From Candidatus Liptonbacteria bacterium (GTDB lineage: Bacteria > Patescibacteriota > Minisyncoccia > UBA6257 > 2-01-FULL-56-20), in contig JAHFLJ010000003.1 of assembly GCA_023244935.1 (NCBI GenBank), positions 1 to 42,058 on the forward strand: 42,058 nt of DNA, given 5' to 3'. A program made the position numbers and the translations under genes. How positions within the stretch are numbered: the stretch's first letter is position 1; every line of letters begins with the position of its first letter. The notes under the pieces were generated by a model, which saw nothing but the letters and a program-made list of their open reading frames with translations, did not search any database and had not been told where the DNA came from. Below are positions 23,154-31,270 of the stretch, in pieces.

Positions 23154-23182
23154 TTGCTACGAATTAATGACCACTGTATACT
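23154..23182 (+). promoter_or_regulatory. lepB-hisS promoter
   Basis: TTGCTA (23154-23159) and TATACT (23177-23182) are separated by 17 nt. A perfect TATAAT at 23186-23191 is only 4 nt from the ATG and so cannot serve the annotated start. With the TATACT box, transcription would begin about 7 nt before the start codon. The remainder of the 22969-23153 spacer between pth and lepB shows no gene. Confidence 0.6.
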
Positions 23183-23195
23183 ATCTATAATAAAT

Positions 23196-23747
23196 ATGAA
23201 AAAAATACTCGTTTCTATACTGGAAATAGGAGAAATCGCGATAATCGCCCTAGGCGCAGTTTTTATAGTCCGAAATTTTTTAATTCAGCCATTTTTGGTT
23301 TCCGGCTCCAGCATGTCTCCAAATTTCTCGAATGGCGATTATGTCTTAATCGACGAATTAACGTATCGAATGCGCGAACCGGCAAGGGGAGAAGTTATAG
23401 TTTTTAAATATCCGAAAGAGGAAAGCACGTATTTTATTAAAAGAGTAATCGGGCTTCCTGGAGAACGCGTGACTGTGAGCGGTGGAATTGTTAAAATATA
23501 TAACAACGAGCACGCAGACGGATTGGTCTTAGGCGAAGAATATCTGCCGACCGGTCTTTCGACAAGTGGAGATTCGGATACTCGGCTCGGCAACGACGAA
23601 TATTTTGTGATGGGTGATAATCGACAGTTTAGCTATGACTCTAGAGTTTGGGGAAAGGTGCCGAAAAAAGATGTAATTGGGATTGCCAGATTACGGCTTT
23701 GGCCACCAAGTGGCCTGACTGTTTTTGCAGCTCCACAATATCCATAA
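23196..23747 (+). CDS. lepB: Signal peptidase I
   Basis: 183-aa membrane protease that cleaves signal peptides of exported proteins. An N-terminal helix (about 8-28) is followed by SGSSMSPNF with the catalytic Ser39, the box E segment YFIKRVIGLPGE with the general-base Lys82, and GDNRQFSYDSRVWG. The ATG at 23196 is preferred over a TTG at 23154, because that upstream codon coincides with the -35 box and would add 14 residues before the membrane helix. hisS begins 3 nt after the stop. Several exported proteins in this window would be substrates. Confidence 0.93.
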   Translation: MKKILVSILEIGEIAIIALGAVFIVRNFLIQPFLVSGSSMSPNFSNGDYVLIDELTYRMREPARGEVIVFKYPKEESTYFIKRVIGLPGERVTVSGGIVKIYNNEHADGLVLGEEYLPTGLSTSGDSDTRLGNDEYFVMGDNRQFSYDSRVWGKVPKKDVIGIARLRLWPPSGLTVFAAPQYP

Positions 23748-23750
23748 GAA

Positions 23751-25034
23751 ATGAACAAAGAAAAAAAAGAGGAGATTCTAAAAACCCCGAAAGGGATGCA
23801 CGATATTCTTCCCGAAGAAGGTCGTTGGTGGGATAAGGTCAGAAAGGCTACCGAGAAGGTGACTGAGTTTTACGGTTTTCAAAAAATAGAAACTCCGATA
23901 TTGGAGCAGGCTGTGCTTTTTTCTCGCACCGTAGGAGAAGATACGGATATTGTTCAAAAAGAAATGTATACCGTCAAAACAAAAAGCGGTGACACCCTTG
24001 CGCTTCGTCCGGAGGGGACAGCTTCAATTTGTCGCGCCTATTTGGAGCACTCTCTTTCCAAAGCCGCGCCAATGCAAAAGTTTTGGTATGAAGGACCGAT
24101 GTTTCGATACGAGAACCCGCAAGCCGGACGTCTCAGGCAGTTTCATCAAATTGGACTGGAGGTTTTGGGAGGTGTCGCCGATCCGATGTATGACGCGCAA
24201 GTTATAATTGCGATGTATCGTTTACTTGAGGACTTGCGTATTAAAAATATAACTTTAAGAATAAACTCGATAGGATGTAAGGTCTGTCGCCCGGCATATA
24301 AGCGTCAATTACAAGCCTATTATAAAAATAACCTAAAAAAACTTTGCGGTGATTGTAATAAGCGATACAAAGACAATCCGCTAAGACTTTTAGACTGCAA
24401 AAACGAAAAATGTCAGCCTTATAAAGAAGACGCTCCGAACTTTTTCGATAAACTTTGTAGCAGTTGCAGTACTCATCTTAAATCTGTTTTGGAATACATG
24501 GATGAACTTGGTGTCCCTTATATTTTGGATAACCAATTGGTTCGCGGTTTGGATTATTACAGCAAAACAGTTTTTGAGTTTTATGCGGAAGGCGAGAACT
24601 CTTGGGCTTTGGGCGGTGGAGGCAGATATGACTATTTAATGGAGATGCTTGGAGGTAAAGCGACGCCGGCAGTGGGTGGCGCATTTGGAGTAGAACGTAT
24701 TGTTGAAACAATGAAGTCTCAAGGAGTTAGTTTGCCGGAGAGGACTCCTAAAAAAGTATTTATAGTTCACGTTGGCGATCTGGCAAAAAAGAAAGCTCTT
24801 AAAATAATCGAAGAATTGAGACATGCGGGAATTTCGGTAACCGAAGCCCTGAGCAAGGATTCACTCAAGGCACAGCTTAAAGCGGCGGACAAAGAGGGAG
24901 CCGCAATTGCGCTCATTCTTGGGCAAAAAGAAATTTTTGAAGGGAATATTATTATTCGTGACCTTAAAAATAGTCTACAAGAAAGTGTCCCAACCGAGCG
25001 AATGGTGGAAGAAATAAAGAAAAGGTTAAAATAA
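23751..25034 (+). CDS. hisS: Histidyl-tRNA synthetase
   Basis: 427-aa class II aminoacyl-tRNA synthetase. KGMHDILP opens the catalytic domain. Motif 2 is in KFWYEGPMFRYENPQAGRLRQFHQIGLE, the HisRS-specific RGLDYYSKTVFEF is present, and motif 3 is in WALGGGGRYDYL. The C-terminal anticodon-binding domain starts near VFIVHVGDLAKKKAL. A Cys-rich insertion (GDCNKRY...LDCKNEKCQ...CSSC) is the form found in a large bacterial clade. It is cotranscribed with lepB and followed by a dispersed inverted repeat. Confidence 0.97.
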   Translation: MNKEKKEEILKTPKGMHDILPEEGRWWDKVRKATEKVTEFYGFQKIETPILEQAVLFSRTVGEDTDIVQKEMYTVKTKSGDTLALRPEGTASICRAYLEHSLSKAAPMQKFWYEGPMFRYENPQAGRLRQFHQIGLEVLGGVADPMYDAQVIIAMYRLLEDLRIKNITLRINSIGCKVCRPAYKRQLQAYYKNNLKKLCGDCNKRYKDNPLRLLDCKNEKCQPYKEDAPNFFDKLCSSCSTHLKSVLEYMDELGVPYILDNQLVRGLDYYSKTVFEFYAEGENSWALGGGGRYDYLMEMLGGKATPAVGGAFGVERIVETMKSQGVSLPERTPKKVFIVHVGDLAKKKALKIIEELRHAGISVTEALSKDSLKAQLKAADKEGAAIALILGQKEIFEGNIIIRDLKNSLQESVPTERMVEEIKKRLK

Positions 25035-25112
25035 CAACTAATCACTTATAGCCAATGACTTAAAGGAATAAGGGCATTGGTGATAAGTTATCGGTCATCA
25101 GTCATAAGTTAA
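25034..25112 (+). repeat. Dispersed AT-rich inverted repeat, copy 4
   Basis: The left arm AACAACTAATCACTTATAGCC and AATGACTTA pairs with the right arm words GGTGATAAGTTATCGGTCATC and AGTCATAAGTTAATT. It fills the entire spacer between hisS and the HIT gene. Its right arm ends 4 nt before the HIT ATG. Confidence 0.75.
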
Positions 25113-25116
25113 TTCT

Positions 25117-25527
25117 ATGGATTGTCTATTCTGTAAAATTCGAGACAAAGAAATTAAAGCCGAATTTGTTTACGAAGACGAGCACGCTTTCGGAATTTTG
25201 GATATTAATCCGATAGCTCCCGGGCATACGATGATGATCCCAAAAGTGCATTCCGAGAATTTATTGGATTTGCCGGACACCGAAGTCGGAGGGGTATTTC
25301 TGGCGGTAAAAAGATATACAGGAATTTTAAAAAAAGTATTTCGGCCGGATGCATTCACAATCGGAATAAATCACGGGCGAGCAAGTGGGCAGGTGATCGA
25401 CCACTTGCATATTCACATAATCCCACGTTTTGAAAACGACGGCGGTAAATCGGTCCACTCGGTTGTCAGTAATCCTCCGAAAGAGTCCCTCGCCGAAATG
25501 GCGTTGAAGATAAGGAATCACAAGTAA
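25117..25527 (+). CDS. HIT-family nucleotide-binding hydrolase
   Basis: 136-aa histidine-triad protein. CLFCKI with Cys3 and Cys6 (a zinc site together with a His) opens the protein, and HLHIHIIPR carries the triad His96, His98 and His100. INPIAPGHTMMIPKVH is a further family signature. HIT proteins of the HINT/Ap4A-hydrolase type hydrolyse nucleoside phosphoramidates or dinucleoside polyphosphates; the exact substrate is not predictable. The gene starts right behind repeat copy 4 without a ribosome binding site, and no -10 box of good quality is visible. Confidence 0.93.
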   Translation: MDCLFCKIRDKEIKAEFVYEDEHAFGILDINPIAPGHTMMIPKVHSENLLDLPDTEVGGVFLAVKRYTGILKKVFRPDAFTIGINHGRASGQVIDHLHIHIIPRFENDGGKSVHSVVSNPPKESLAEMALKIRNHK

Positions 25528-25533
25528 AGAAAG

Positions 25534-25579
25534 ATAAACATATATCGCATATCATATATGATATGCGATATATGTTTAT
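25534..25579. repeat. Perfect 46-bp palindrome between convergent genes
   Basis: Each arm is 23 nt (25534-25556 and 25557-25579), perfectly complementary with no loop, and AT-rich with two GCGATAT/ATATCGC steps. It lies 6 nt after the HIT stop and contains the dusB stop codon at 25576-25578. On the minus strand it is followed by CTTTCTTT, so it may terminate dusB. On the plus strand there is no T run. Confidence 0.85.
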
Positions 25580-26556
25580 AGTCCGGTAGCTATTTTCTTT
25601 AGGACATCTGCGGCTTCTTCGCAGGTTTTTGCTTTCATTAATTCCGTCCGTATTTCCTTTGCTCCGTCAAAACCGCTCAAGTATGCCTTAAAGTGTTTTT
25701 TCATTACATCAAATCTTTTTAGCTTTTTACCGTCATAAAAATATAATTGTTCGAATAGTTTAATATGCTCGGACAGGATTTTAATTTTTTGTTTTGGCGT
25801 TTGATTGTCTTCTCCGCTAAAAAACCAAGGCTTTCCAAAAATTCCTCTGCCAATCATTATTCCATCTAAACCATATTTCCCGGCTTTTTCTTTTGCATCG
25901 GTAAGCGAAAAAACATCCCCATTCCCGATTATCAACGGCCGAGTTTTTTTGTCGGTGTGCCTTTCTACAAGTTCCATTATTTCCGGGAAGAGTTCCCATT
26001 GAGCCGGTACTTTTGACATTTCTTTCCTGGTGCGGACATGAATCGTTATCGCCGAAGGCTCAGCCATCAGTATCGCCGGAAGCCATGTTTTAAGTTCGTT
26101 AGAGCTATATCCTATTCTGGTTTTAACCGAAATCGGCATTCCGCCCGCTCCACGTTTTGCTTCCCGTATTATTTTTTGTGCCAATCCAGGATTCTTTATA
26201 AGGGCCGCCCCGGCGCCTTGTTTTTCTATTGATTTATCCGGACAGCCCATGTTTATATCCAAGCCATTGAATCCCATATTTTTTATTAATTTCGCGCATT
26301 TATAAAAATTTTCCGGCGTCGAACTAAAAAGCTGAGCGACTATAGGTCGTTGATTATCTGAGAACCATAAATCAGGCAAAAGTTTTTCTCTGCCCCTAGA
26401 AAGCAATCCGTCGCAGGATACAAATTCAGTCCAGAGAATGTCCGGCTTACCGTATCTTGTAACCATCTCACGCATAGCCATATCGGTAACATCTGCCATT
26501 GGCGCCAGAGCGAAGAACGGTTTATTAAGTTTTTTCCAAAACCCCTTAACTGCCAT
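25576..26556 (-). CDS. tRNA-dihydrouridine synthase
   Basis: About 326-aa flavoenzyme reducing uridine to dihydrouridine in the tRNA D-loop. FFALAPMADVTDMAMR opens the TIM barrel, GLDINMGCPDKS contains the catalytic Cys, and VKTRIGYSSNEL and IIGNGDVFS follow. The GLDGIMIGRGIFGKPW phosphate-binding end and the C-terminal helical tRNA-binding domain are present. The frame is open further upstream to 26715, but those 53 extra codons overlap the divergent alkD-like gene. The ATG at 26556 places the barrel where other family members start. It resembles DusB in length and motifs; the exact subfamily is uncertain. Confidence 0.9.
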   Translation of the reverse strand: MAVKGFWKKLNKPFFALAPMADVTDMAMREMVTRYGKPDILWTEFVSCDGLLSRGREKLLPDLWFSDNQRPIVAQLFSSTPENFYKCAKLIKNMGFNGLDINMGCPDKSIEKQGAGAALIKNPGLAQKIIREAKRGAGGMPISVKTRIGYSSNELKTWLPAILMAEPSAITIHVRTRKEMSKVPAQWELFPEIMELVERHTDKKTRPLIIGNGDVFSLTDAKEKAGKYGLDGIMIGRGIFGKPWFFSGEDNQTPKQKIKILSEHIKLFEQLYFYDGKKLKRFDVMKKHFKAYLSGFDGAKEIRTELMKAKTCEEAADVLKKIATGL

Positions 26557-26651
26557 CCCTAAAAGATATCCTCTGGCAAAGAGCTTTGCAACCTGATATG
26601 ATATTGCCATCGAATTTCTCAAAAAAAACCATAAACGGTTAATTTTGTCGT

Positions 26652-27350
26652 ATGAACGCAGTGCTCGCAAAAAAAGAATTGCATAATTGCATAAAAAGAG
26701 GTAAAGCGGAAACACTCGCCAGGTTTTTTAAGACCGGTAAAGGGGAGTATGGAGAAGGTGATTTATTTCTTGGGGTTATGGTCCCGGAAATTCGCAAGGT
26801 CGCCAAGGCCTTTAGGGCAATTAGTTTTAGCGAAATCAAGAAATTACTCGATTCTAAATATCACGAAGAACGTTTGTTGGGAGTTTTGATTTTGGTTGAG
26901 AATTTTGTGACGGGCACTGAAATTGAGAAGGAAAGAATCTACAGGTTTTATATTAAAAATATTAAGAGAGTCAACAACTGGGATCTGGTTGATCTTTCCG
27001 CCCCAAAAATCGTTGGTGGGTATTTAAATAAGAAGGATAAAAAAGAATTGGTAAGGCTCGCTAAGTCCAAGAATGTTTGGGAAAGAAGAATTTCGATTCT
27101 CGCCACATTGTTTTTTATTTCCAAAAATAATTTTACCGAAACCATAAAAATTTCCGAGATACTTTTAAATGACGAACATGAGCTAATCCATAAGGCAGTG
27201 GGCTGGATGCTCCGAGAAGTTGGGAAGAGGTCATTCTCGACGGAGGAAGATTTTTTGGCGAAAAATCATCTTAAAATGCCGAGAACGATGTTGCGATATG
27301 CCATCGAAAGATTTCCTGAACATAAGCGTTGCAAATATCTAAAAAGATAA
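26652..27350 (+). CDS. DNA alkylation repair protein, AlkD-like
   Basis: 232-aa all-helical HEAT-like protein of the AlkD DNA glycosylase family, which removes positively charged alkylated purines without base flipping. Family features are GVMVPEIRKVAKAFR near the N terminus, NNWDLVDLSAPKIVG (the Trp-Asp pair lining the active cleft), WERRISILATLFFI and KAVGWMLREVGKR with another cleft Trp. It ends LKMPRTMLRYAIERFP. Length and order match AlkD. It is divergent from dusB with a 95-nt spacer and convergent with dnaX. Confidence 0.92.
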   Translation: MNAVLAKKELHNCIKRGKAETLARFFKTGKGEYGEGDLFLGVMVPEIRKVAKAFRAISFSEIKKLLDSKYHEERLLGVLILVENFVTGTEIEKERIYRFYIKNIKRVNNWDLVDLSAPKIVGGYLNKKDKKELVRLAKSKNVWERRISILATLFFISKNNFTETIKISEILLNDEHELIHKAVGWMLREVGKRSFSTEEDFLAKNHLKMPRTMLRYAIERFPEHKRCKYLKR

Positions 27351-27362
27351 ATCCCGTAGTAG

Positions 27363-27417
27363 ATCTGGCACACCGGAATTCAGATATTTTCTCAGAGAGA
27401 AAATATAAGTACCAGAT
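27363..27417. other. Hairpin between convergent alkD-like gene and dnaX
   Basis: A perfect 10-bp inner stem (27384-27393 with 27397-27406, loop AGA) sits inside an outer ATCTGG/CCAGAT pair (27363-27368 with 27412-27417). No T run follows on either strand, so it may be a processing or stability hairpin shared by the two convergent transcripts rather than a classical terminator. Confidence 0.5.
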
Positions 27418-27442
27418 TCACTGTCGGATAAAAAATCCTAGT

Positions 27443-28546
27443 TTAAAAAGAATTCTCAATCACAAAAACATTAAGAGGCACGGACACAAACGGGCTATAG
27501 CGCATTTCGCTATAGGCGCGAATCAATCCTTTAATTGTTGCTATAAATTTTTTGGTGTCAGCCACAACAACCAGTTTTTTCATTGCAGAAATTTCTTCGG
27601 TTGTTAATTCGCTCGAAAAATTTTCTTCAAGTGAAGTATTCAAAGATATCGCTAAAGATTTTTCAAGGTAGCGAATCAAATCTTTAACAACTTGATTGAG
27701 ATTTAGTCCTTCTTCTTCTATATCTTTAATAAAACGTAAAGAATCCGAAGCATTCCCTTTAAGCAGTAGCTCGGCAAGCATCTGAACTTTTTTTGCGGAT
27801 GCTCTCCCGACAACTTCTTCCGCAAGATCTACGGTTATTCTTTCGGACAACGAACTAATTTGCTCCAATAGCGACTCGGCATCCCGGAGAGATCCATCGG
27901 CGGCCGCGGCAATTACCTCAATGGCTGAATCGTCAATCTTGATTTTTTCTTCTTTGGCAATGCGGGAAATTTTTTCAATAATATTAATTTTGGAAATTTT
28001 TTTAAATAAAAATCTTTGAGTTCGCGAAGTTATTGTTGCCGGAACTTTTTCAAATTCGGTGGTCGCCAGGATAAATACGGCATGCGCCGGCGGTTCTTCT
28101 ATTGTTTTAAGTAACGCGTTGAATGCCGCACCGGTCAGCATGTGGGCTTCGTCAATAATATAAATTTTATATCCGCCACGCGCCGGAGCGGTTCGCGCTC
28201 CTTCCTTTAAATTTCTAATTTCATCAATCCCACGATTAGAAGCCGCATCTATTTCTACGACATCCAGGGAATTATTATTGTCTACTTCTAGGCAGGCTGA
28301 ACACTGATTGCAAGGCTCTCCAACTTTTCGGAATTCTGGATCAGCCTTCCTTTTTTCACAGTTTAAAAGTTTGGCAACCAGTCTTGCCGTTGTGGTTTTC
28401 CCGGTTCCGCGGGGTCCATAAAAAAGATAGGCCTGCCCGATTTTATTTAATTTCGCGGCATTTTTTAGTACGTCAACGTTGGCTTGGTGTCCAAGTAGCG
28501 ATGAAAGTTCTTTCGGACGGTATTTTCGATAGAGTGCTTGTGCCAT
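27443..28546 (-). CDS. dnaX: DNA polymerase III subunit gamma-like (DnaX)
   Basis: 367-aa clamp-loader ATPase. ALYRKYRPKELSSLLGH opens the AAA+ domain. Walker A is GPRGTGKTT (44-52). A zinc module has Cys63, Cys79, Cys82 and Cys85. IDAASNRGIDEIR, YIIDEAHMLT (Walker B), ILATTEFEKVPATITSR (sensor 1 and SRC-like) and DGSLRDAESLLEQ (sensor 2) are present. The collar domain III follows, and the protein ends there. The helicase- and polymerase-binding domains IV and V of tau are absent, and no slippery frameshift site is needed to explain the length. A possible minus-strand -10 TAGAAT lies about 10 nt before the ATG. Confidence 0.95.
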   Translation of the reverse strand: MAQALYRKYRPKELSSLLGHQANVDVLKNAAKLNKIGQAYLFYGPRGTGKTTTARLVAKLLNCEKRKADPEFRKVGEPCNQCSACLEVDNNNSLDVVEIDAASNRGIDEIRNLKEGARTAPARGGYKIYIIDEAHMLTGAAFNALLKTIEEPPAHAVFILATTEFEKVPATITSRTQRFLFKKISKINIIEKISRIAKEEKIKIDDSAIEVIAAAADGSLRDAESLLEQISSLSERITVDLAEEVVGRASAKKVQMLAELLLKGNASDSLRFIKDIEEEGLNLNQVVKDLIRYLEKSLAISLNTSLEENFSSELTTEEISAMKKLVVVADTKKFIATIKGLIRAYSEMRYSPFVSVPLNVFVIENSF

Positions 28547-28572
28547 TTCAGTTGTAATTCTACATTATGTTC

Positions 28573-28602
28573 TTGCTGTATTCCAGGGATACGTAGTATA
28601 TT
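28573..28602 (+). promoter_or_regulatory. Promoter of the GH-like/LDT/scp operon
   Basis: TTGCTG (28573-28578) and TATATT (28597-28602) are separated by 18 nt. The ATG at 28611 is 8 nt beyond the -10 box, again a leaderless arrangement. It would serve the run from 28611 onward, which continues with very short spacers to mraY. Confidence 0.55.
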
Positions 28603-28610
28603 TATAAAAC

Positions 28611-29897
28611 ATGCGAAAAGCTTTATTTCTTCTGGTAATAGTAACGGTAGCCGGAGTTGCGTTATTTCTTTCTAATACCTCGGTTTTTGTCCCGGAAAAA
28701 GCGGAATTAGCCGGAGCCGGCGCCATCTCCGGAGAATCCGAGAGTAAGTCGACTACCACCTCGTCCACCGACGAGTCAACCGCTACGGCCACATCTACAT
28801 CCATTTCAAATACCGGTAACGGAAAAGTGCCGATATTTGTTGCCGGCGAAAAATTATCTAATCCTCCGGAAGAGGTTAAGGCTGTTTATCTTTCGGGATG
28901 GTCGGCCGGCTCTACGAAGAAAGTTCAAAGCACGATAGATTTAATCAAACGCACCGAGCTTAATGCTGTGGTAGTCGATATTAAGGATTATTCCGGTCTA
29001 GTTTCTTACTACATGGATATTCCGTTGATTAAAGAATCCGGAGCAGACCAGGAGATAAGAATTGCAAACCCCGGGGAGATGCTGAGAAAATTTCATGAGG
29101 CCGGAATTTACGTTATCGGTAGAATTACCGTTTTCCAAGATCCGATACTGGCTAAATATAAATCCGAATGGGCTATGAAGAATAAAACTACCGGCAAGGT
29201 TTGGACCGATAGTAAGGGATTGGCCTGGATGGATCCGGCGGGTTCAGGAACATGGGATTATATAATTTCAATCGCCAAAGACGCCACTGCACGCGGATTT
29301 GACGAGATAAATTTTGATTATATTCGTTTTGCTTCCGATGGAAAACTCTCAAATATCTCCTATCCATATTGGGATGAAGTCACCCCACGTTCAAAAGTCA
29401 TAACTAAGTTTTATGAATATTTAAGGGAAAAACTTTCCGGCATAAAAATTTCCGCGGACCTTTTTGGATTAGCTACGGTTAATAATGATGATCTTGGAAT
29501 CGGTCAGGTTATTCAAGACGCTTATAGGAATTTTGATTATATTGCTCCGATGGTCTATCCATCTCATTACGCCTCCGGGTTTATTGGCTTTAAAAATCCC
29601 GCCGAGCACCCATATGAAGTTATGAAATATTCGTTGGATAGGGCGCTTAGTAAATGGTTGTATGTCGCTGAAGGATCAAGCTCTACACCGGCGATTCCCA
29701 AAGAAAAACTTGGCAAGCTTCGTCCTTGGATTCAAGATTTTAATATGGGTGCAACCTATGACGGGGCAATGATAAGAAAAGAGTTCCAAGCCGTTTACGA
29801 TAGTTTACAGAATTCAACGACCAGCTACACATATTCTGGTTGGATGATTTGGGATGCAAGCAATACATACACAGAGTCAGCTTTAAATAAAGAATAA
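28611..29897 (+). CDS. Exported putative glycoside hydrolase (DUF4015-like)
   Basis: 428 aa. An N-terminal signal anchor (about 3-22) is followed by a Ser/Thr-rich linker (about 45-70), then a TIM-barrel-like domain. Family-type motifs are VKAVYLSGWSAGS, LNAVVVDIKDYSG, GIYVIGRITVFQDP and GFDEINFDYIRFASDG, where the acidic residues at strand ends are likely catalytic. DYIAPMVYPSHY and the aromatic end SGWMIWDASNTYT follow. DUF4015 proteins are placed among putative glycoside hydrolases; the substrate is unknown. The next gene starts on the last base of its stop codon and encodes a peptidoglycan-modifying fusion, so a cell-wall or surface-glycan role is reasonable but inferred. Confidence 0.87.
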   Translation: MRKALFLLVIVTVAGVALFLSNTSVFVPEKAELAGAGAISGESESKSTTTSSTDESTATATSTSISNTGNGKVPIFVAGEKLSNPPEEVKAVYLSGWSAGSTKKVQSTIDLIKRTELNAVVVDIKDYSGLVSYYMDIPLIKESGADQEIRIANPGEMLRKFHEAGIYVIGRITVFQDPILAKYKSEWAMKNKTTGKVWTDSKGLAWMDPAGSGTWDYIISIAKDATARGFDEINFDYIRFASDGKLSNISYPYWDEVTPRSKVITKFYEYLREKLSGIKISADLFGLATVNNDDLGIGQVIQDAYRNFDYIAPMVYPSHYASGFIGFKNPAEHPYEVMKYSLDRALSKWLYVAEGSSSTPAIPKEKLGKLRPWIQDFNMGATYDGAMIRKEFQAVYDSLQNSTTSYTYSGWMIWDASNTYTESALNKE

Positions 29898-31255
29898 TGT
29901 TAAAAAGACCGGTTCCTTTATATTTAAGTCTTATACTATTTTTTGTATTATTTTCCGGTTTTGTCGCGGGGGTTTTTGTATTCCGAGATAAAATTTACAG
30001 TTACAGCTCGGCGCTTCAAGGAGAAAGGGATTATGAAGCCGGAGACTTTAAATTCGGGACTTGGCCGGAACTTAAAGACCGCAATTTTTTTCAAGAAGTT
30101 GAACGAGGGCTGGTTGAGAGTAAGGCTGATTTTATCGAAGCCGATCTGACAAGCAAGGTTTTGAAAGTATATTTACTGGGAGTTCCGGTAAAGGAGTTTC
30201 CTATACTTGCAATCGGAAAAAAAGGTTCATGGTGGGAGACCCCTGCGGGTCTTTATCGAATTGACGTTAAAGAAAAGAGCCACTTTTCAAGTTTCGGGGA
30301 GGTTTATCAGCCATGGAGCATGTCTTTCCAGGGGAACTTTTTTATACACGGCTGGCCGTATTATCCTGACGGCACAGAGGTTGTTTCGACATATTCCGGC
30401 GGATGCATTCGTTTAAATACCGAAGACGCCAAACAGGTTTATGAACTATCTTCTCGTGGCATGCCGGTTTTGGTATATGAGAGCGGTTTTGAGCAAGATA
30501 GTTTCTCGTATAAATATAATATTCCGGATATATCGGCGACAAACTATTTGGCCGCCGACTTAAAGAGTAACTATGTTTTTCTAAAAAAAGACTCGGCGCG
30601 GCAGATGCCGGTGGCATCCCTCACTAAATTGCTTACCGCGCTTACGGTCAGCGAATATTTGAATTTGGAAAATATGTTGACGGTGCGAGATTCGGATATC
30701 GCCTCGACTTCGGTCCCTCGATTAAAGAGTGGCGAGACGATTAAAGCTATGGATTTATTTTATCCGCTACTGATGGAATCCTCCAACGAAGCCGCGCTTT
30801 TATTGTCGCGCGTCGTAGGTAATGATAGGTTTATGGATTTGTTGAATTCCAAAGCACTCGCGCTCGGTATGGACGGCTCAAAATTCTCCGACCCGACGGG
30901 AGTCTCTTCGGAAAACGTAGCTTCGGCGGAAAATATTTTTAGGCTTTCCAAATTTTTATACAATAATAAAAGTTTTGTATTAAAAGTTTCCGCGACCGCT
31001 CCGGATTATGTCGGCATACCAAAAAGGTTTAAAAAAATAAGTAATTTTAATTTAATCGATGGAATTGACGGTTTCTTTAGTGGTAAAGTAGGCAAGAGCA
31101 GTTCGGCAGGGGAGACGATGGTCTCAATATTCGAGTTCAAATTTAATGAAGAAGTTCGGCCGGTGGCGATTATCGTGCTAAATTCTACGGATTCTAAAGC
31201 GGATACTCTAAAGATTGCGACTTACATAAAAAATAGCTATGTCTCGGCAAATTAA
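29897..31255 (+). CDS. L,D-transpeptidase / D,D-carboxypeptidase fusion
   Basis: 452-aa exported protein with an N-terminal membrane anchor (about 8-30). An L,D-transpeptidase (YkuD) domain follows at about 74-195: HGWPYYPDG with His151 and SGGCIRL with catalytic Cys170 and Arg172. A serine-type D-Ala-D-Ala carboxypeptidase (S11) domain covers about 215-452: SLTK (Ser241, Lys244), SSN (Ser295, Asn297), and KVG at 397-399 where KTG is usual. The two activities are linked: carboxypeptidases make tetrapeptides, the donors that L,D-transpeptidases use for 3-3 cross-links. The Thr-to-Val change in the third motif may weaken or alter the S11 activity. ATG overlaps the previous stop by one base. Confidence 0.92.
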   Translation: MLKRPVPLYLSLILFFVLFSGFVAGVFVFRDKIYSYSSALQGERDYEAGDFKFGTWPELKDRNFFQEVERGLVESKADFIEADLTSKVLKVYLLGVPVKEFPILAIGKKGSWWETPAGLYRIDVKEKSHFSSFGEVYQPWSMSFQGNFFIHGWPYYPDGTEVVSTYSGGCIRLNTEDAKQVYELSSRGMPVLVYESGFEQDSFSYKYNIPDISATNYLAADLKSNYVFLKKDSARQMPVASLTKLLTALTVSEYLNLENMLTVRDSDIASTSVPRLKSGETIKAMDLFYPLLMESSNEAALLLSRVVGNDRFMDLLNSKALALGMDGSKFSDPTGVSSENVASAENIFRLSKFLYNNKSFVLKVSATAPDYVGIPKRFKKISNFNLIDGIDGFFSGKVGKSSSAGETMVSIFEFKFNEEVRPVAIIVLNSTDSKADTLKIATYIKNSYVSAN

Positions 31256-31270
31256 GTATTATTAGAATAT

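Noticed and set aside
23154-23195. TTG start for lepB
   Set aside because: The codon coincides with the -35 box of the predicted promoter, and the extra residues precede the membrane anchor.
26557-26715. Extended N terminus of dusB
   Set aside because: The added 53 residues overlap the divergent AlkD-like gene and lie before the normal start of the TIM barrel.
27443-27700. Programmed frameshift in dnaX to make a tau form
   Set aside because: No AAAAAAG-type slippery site with a downstream extended frame is visible near the 3' end; the gene simply ends after domain III.
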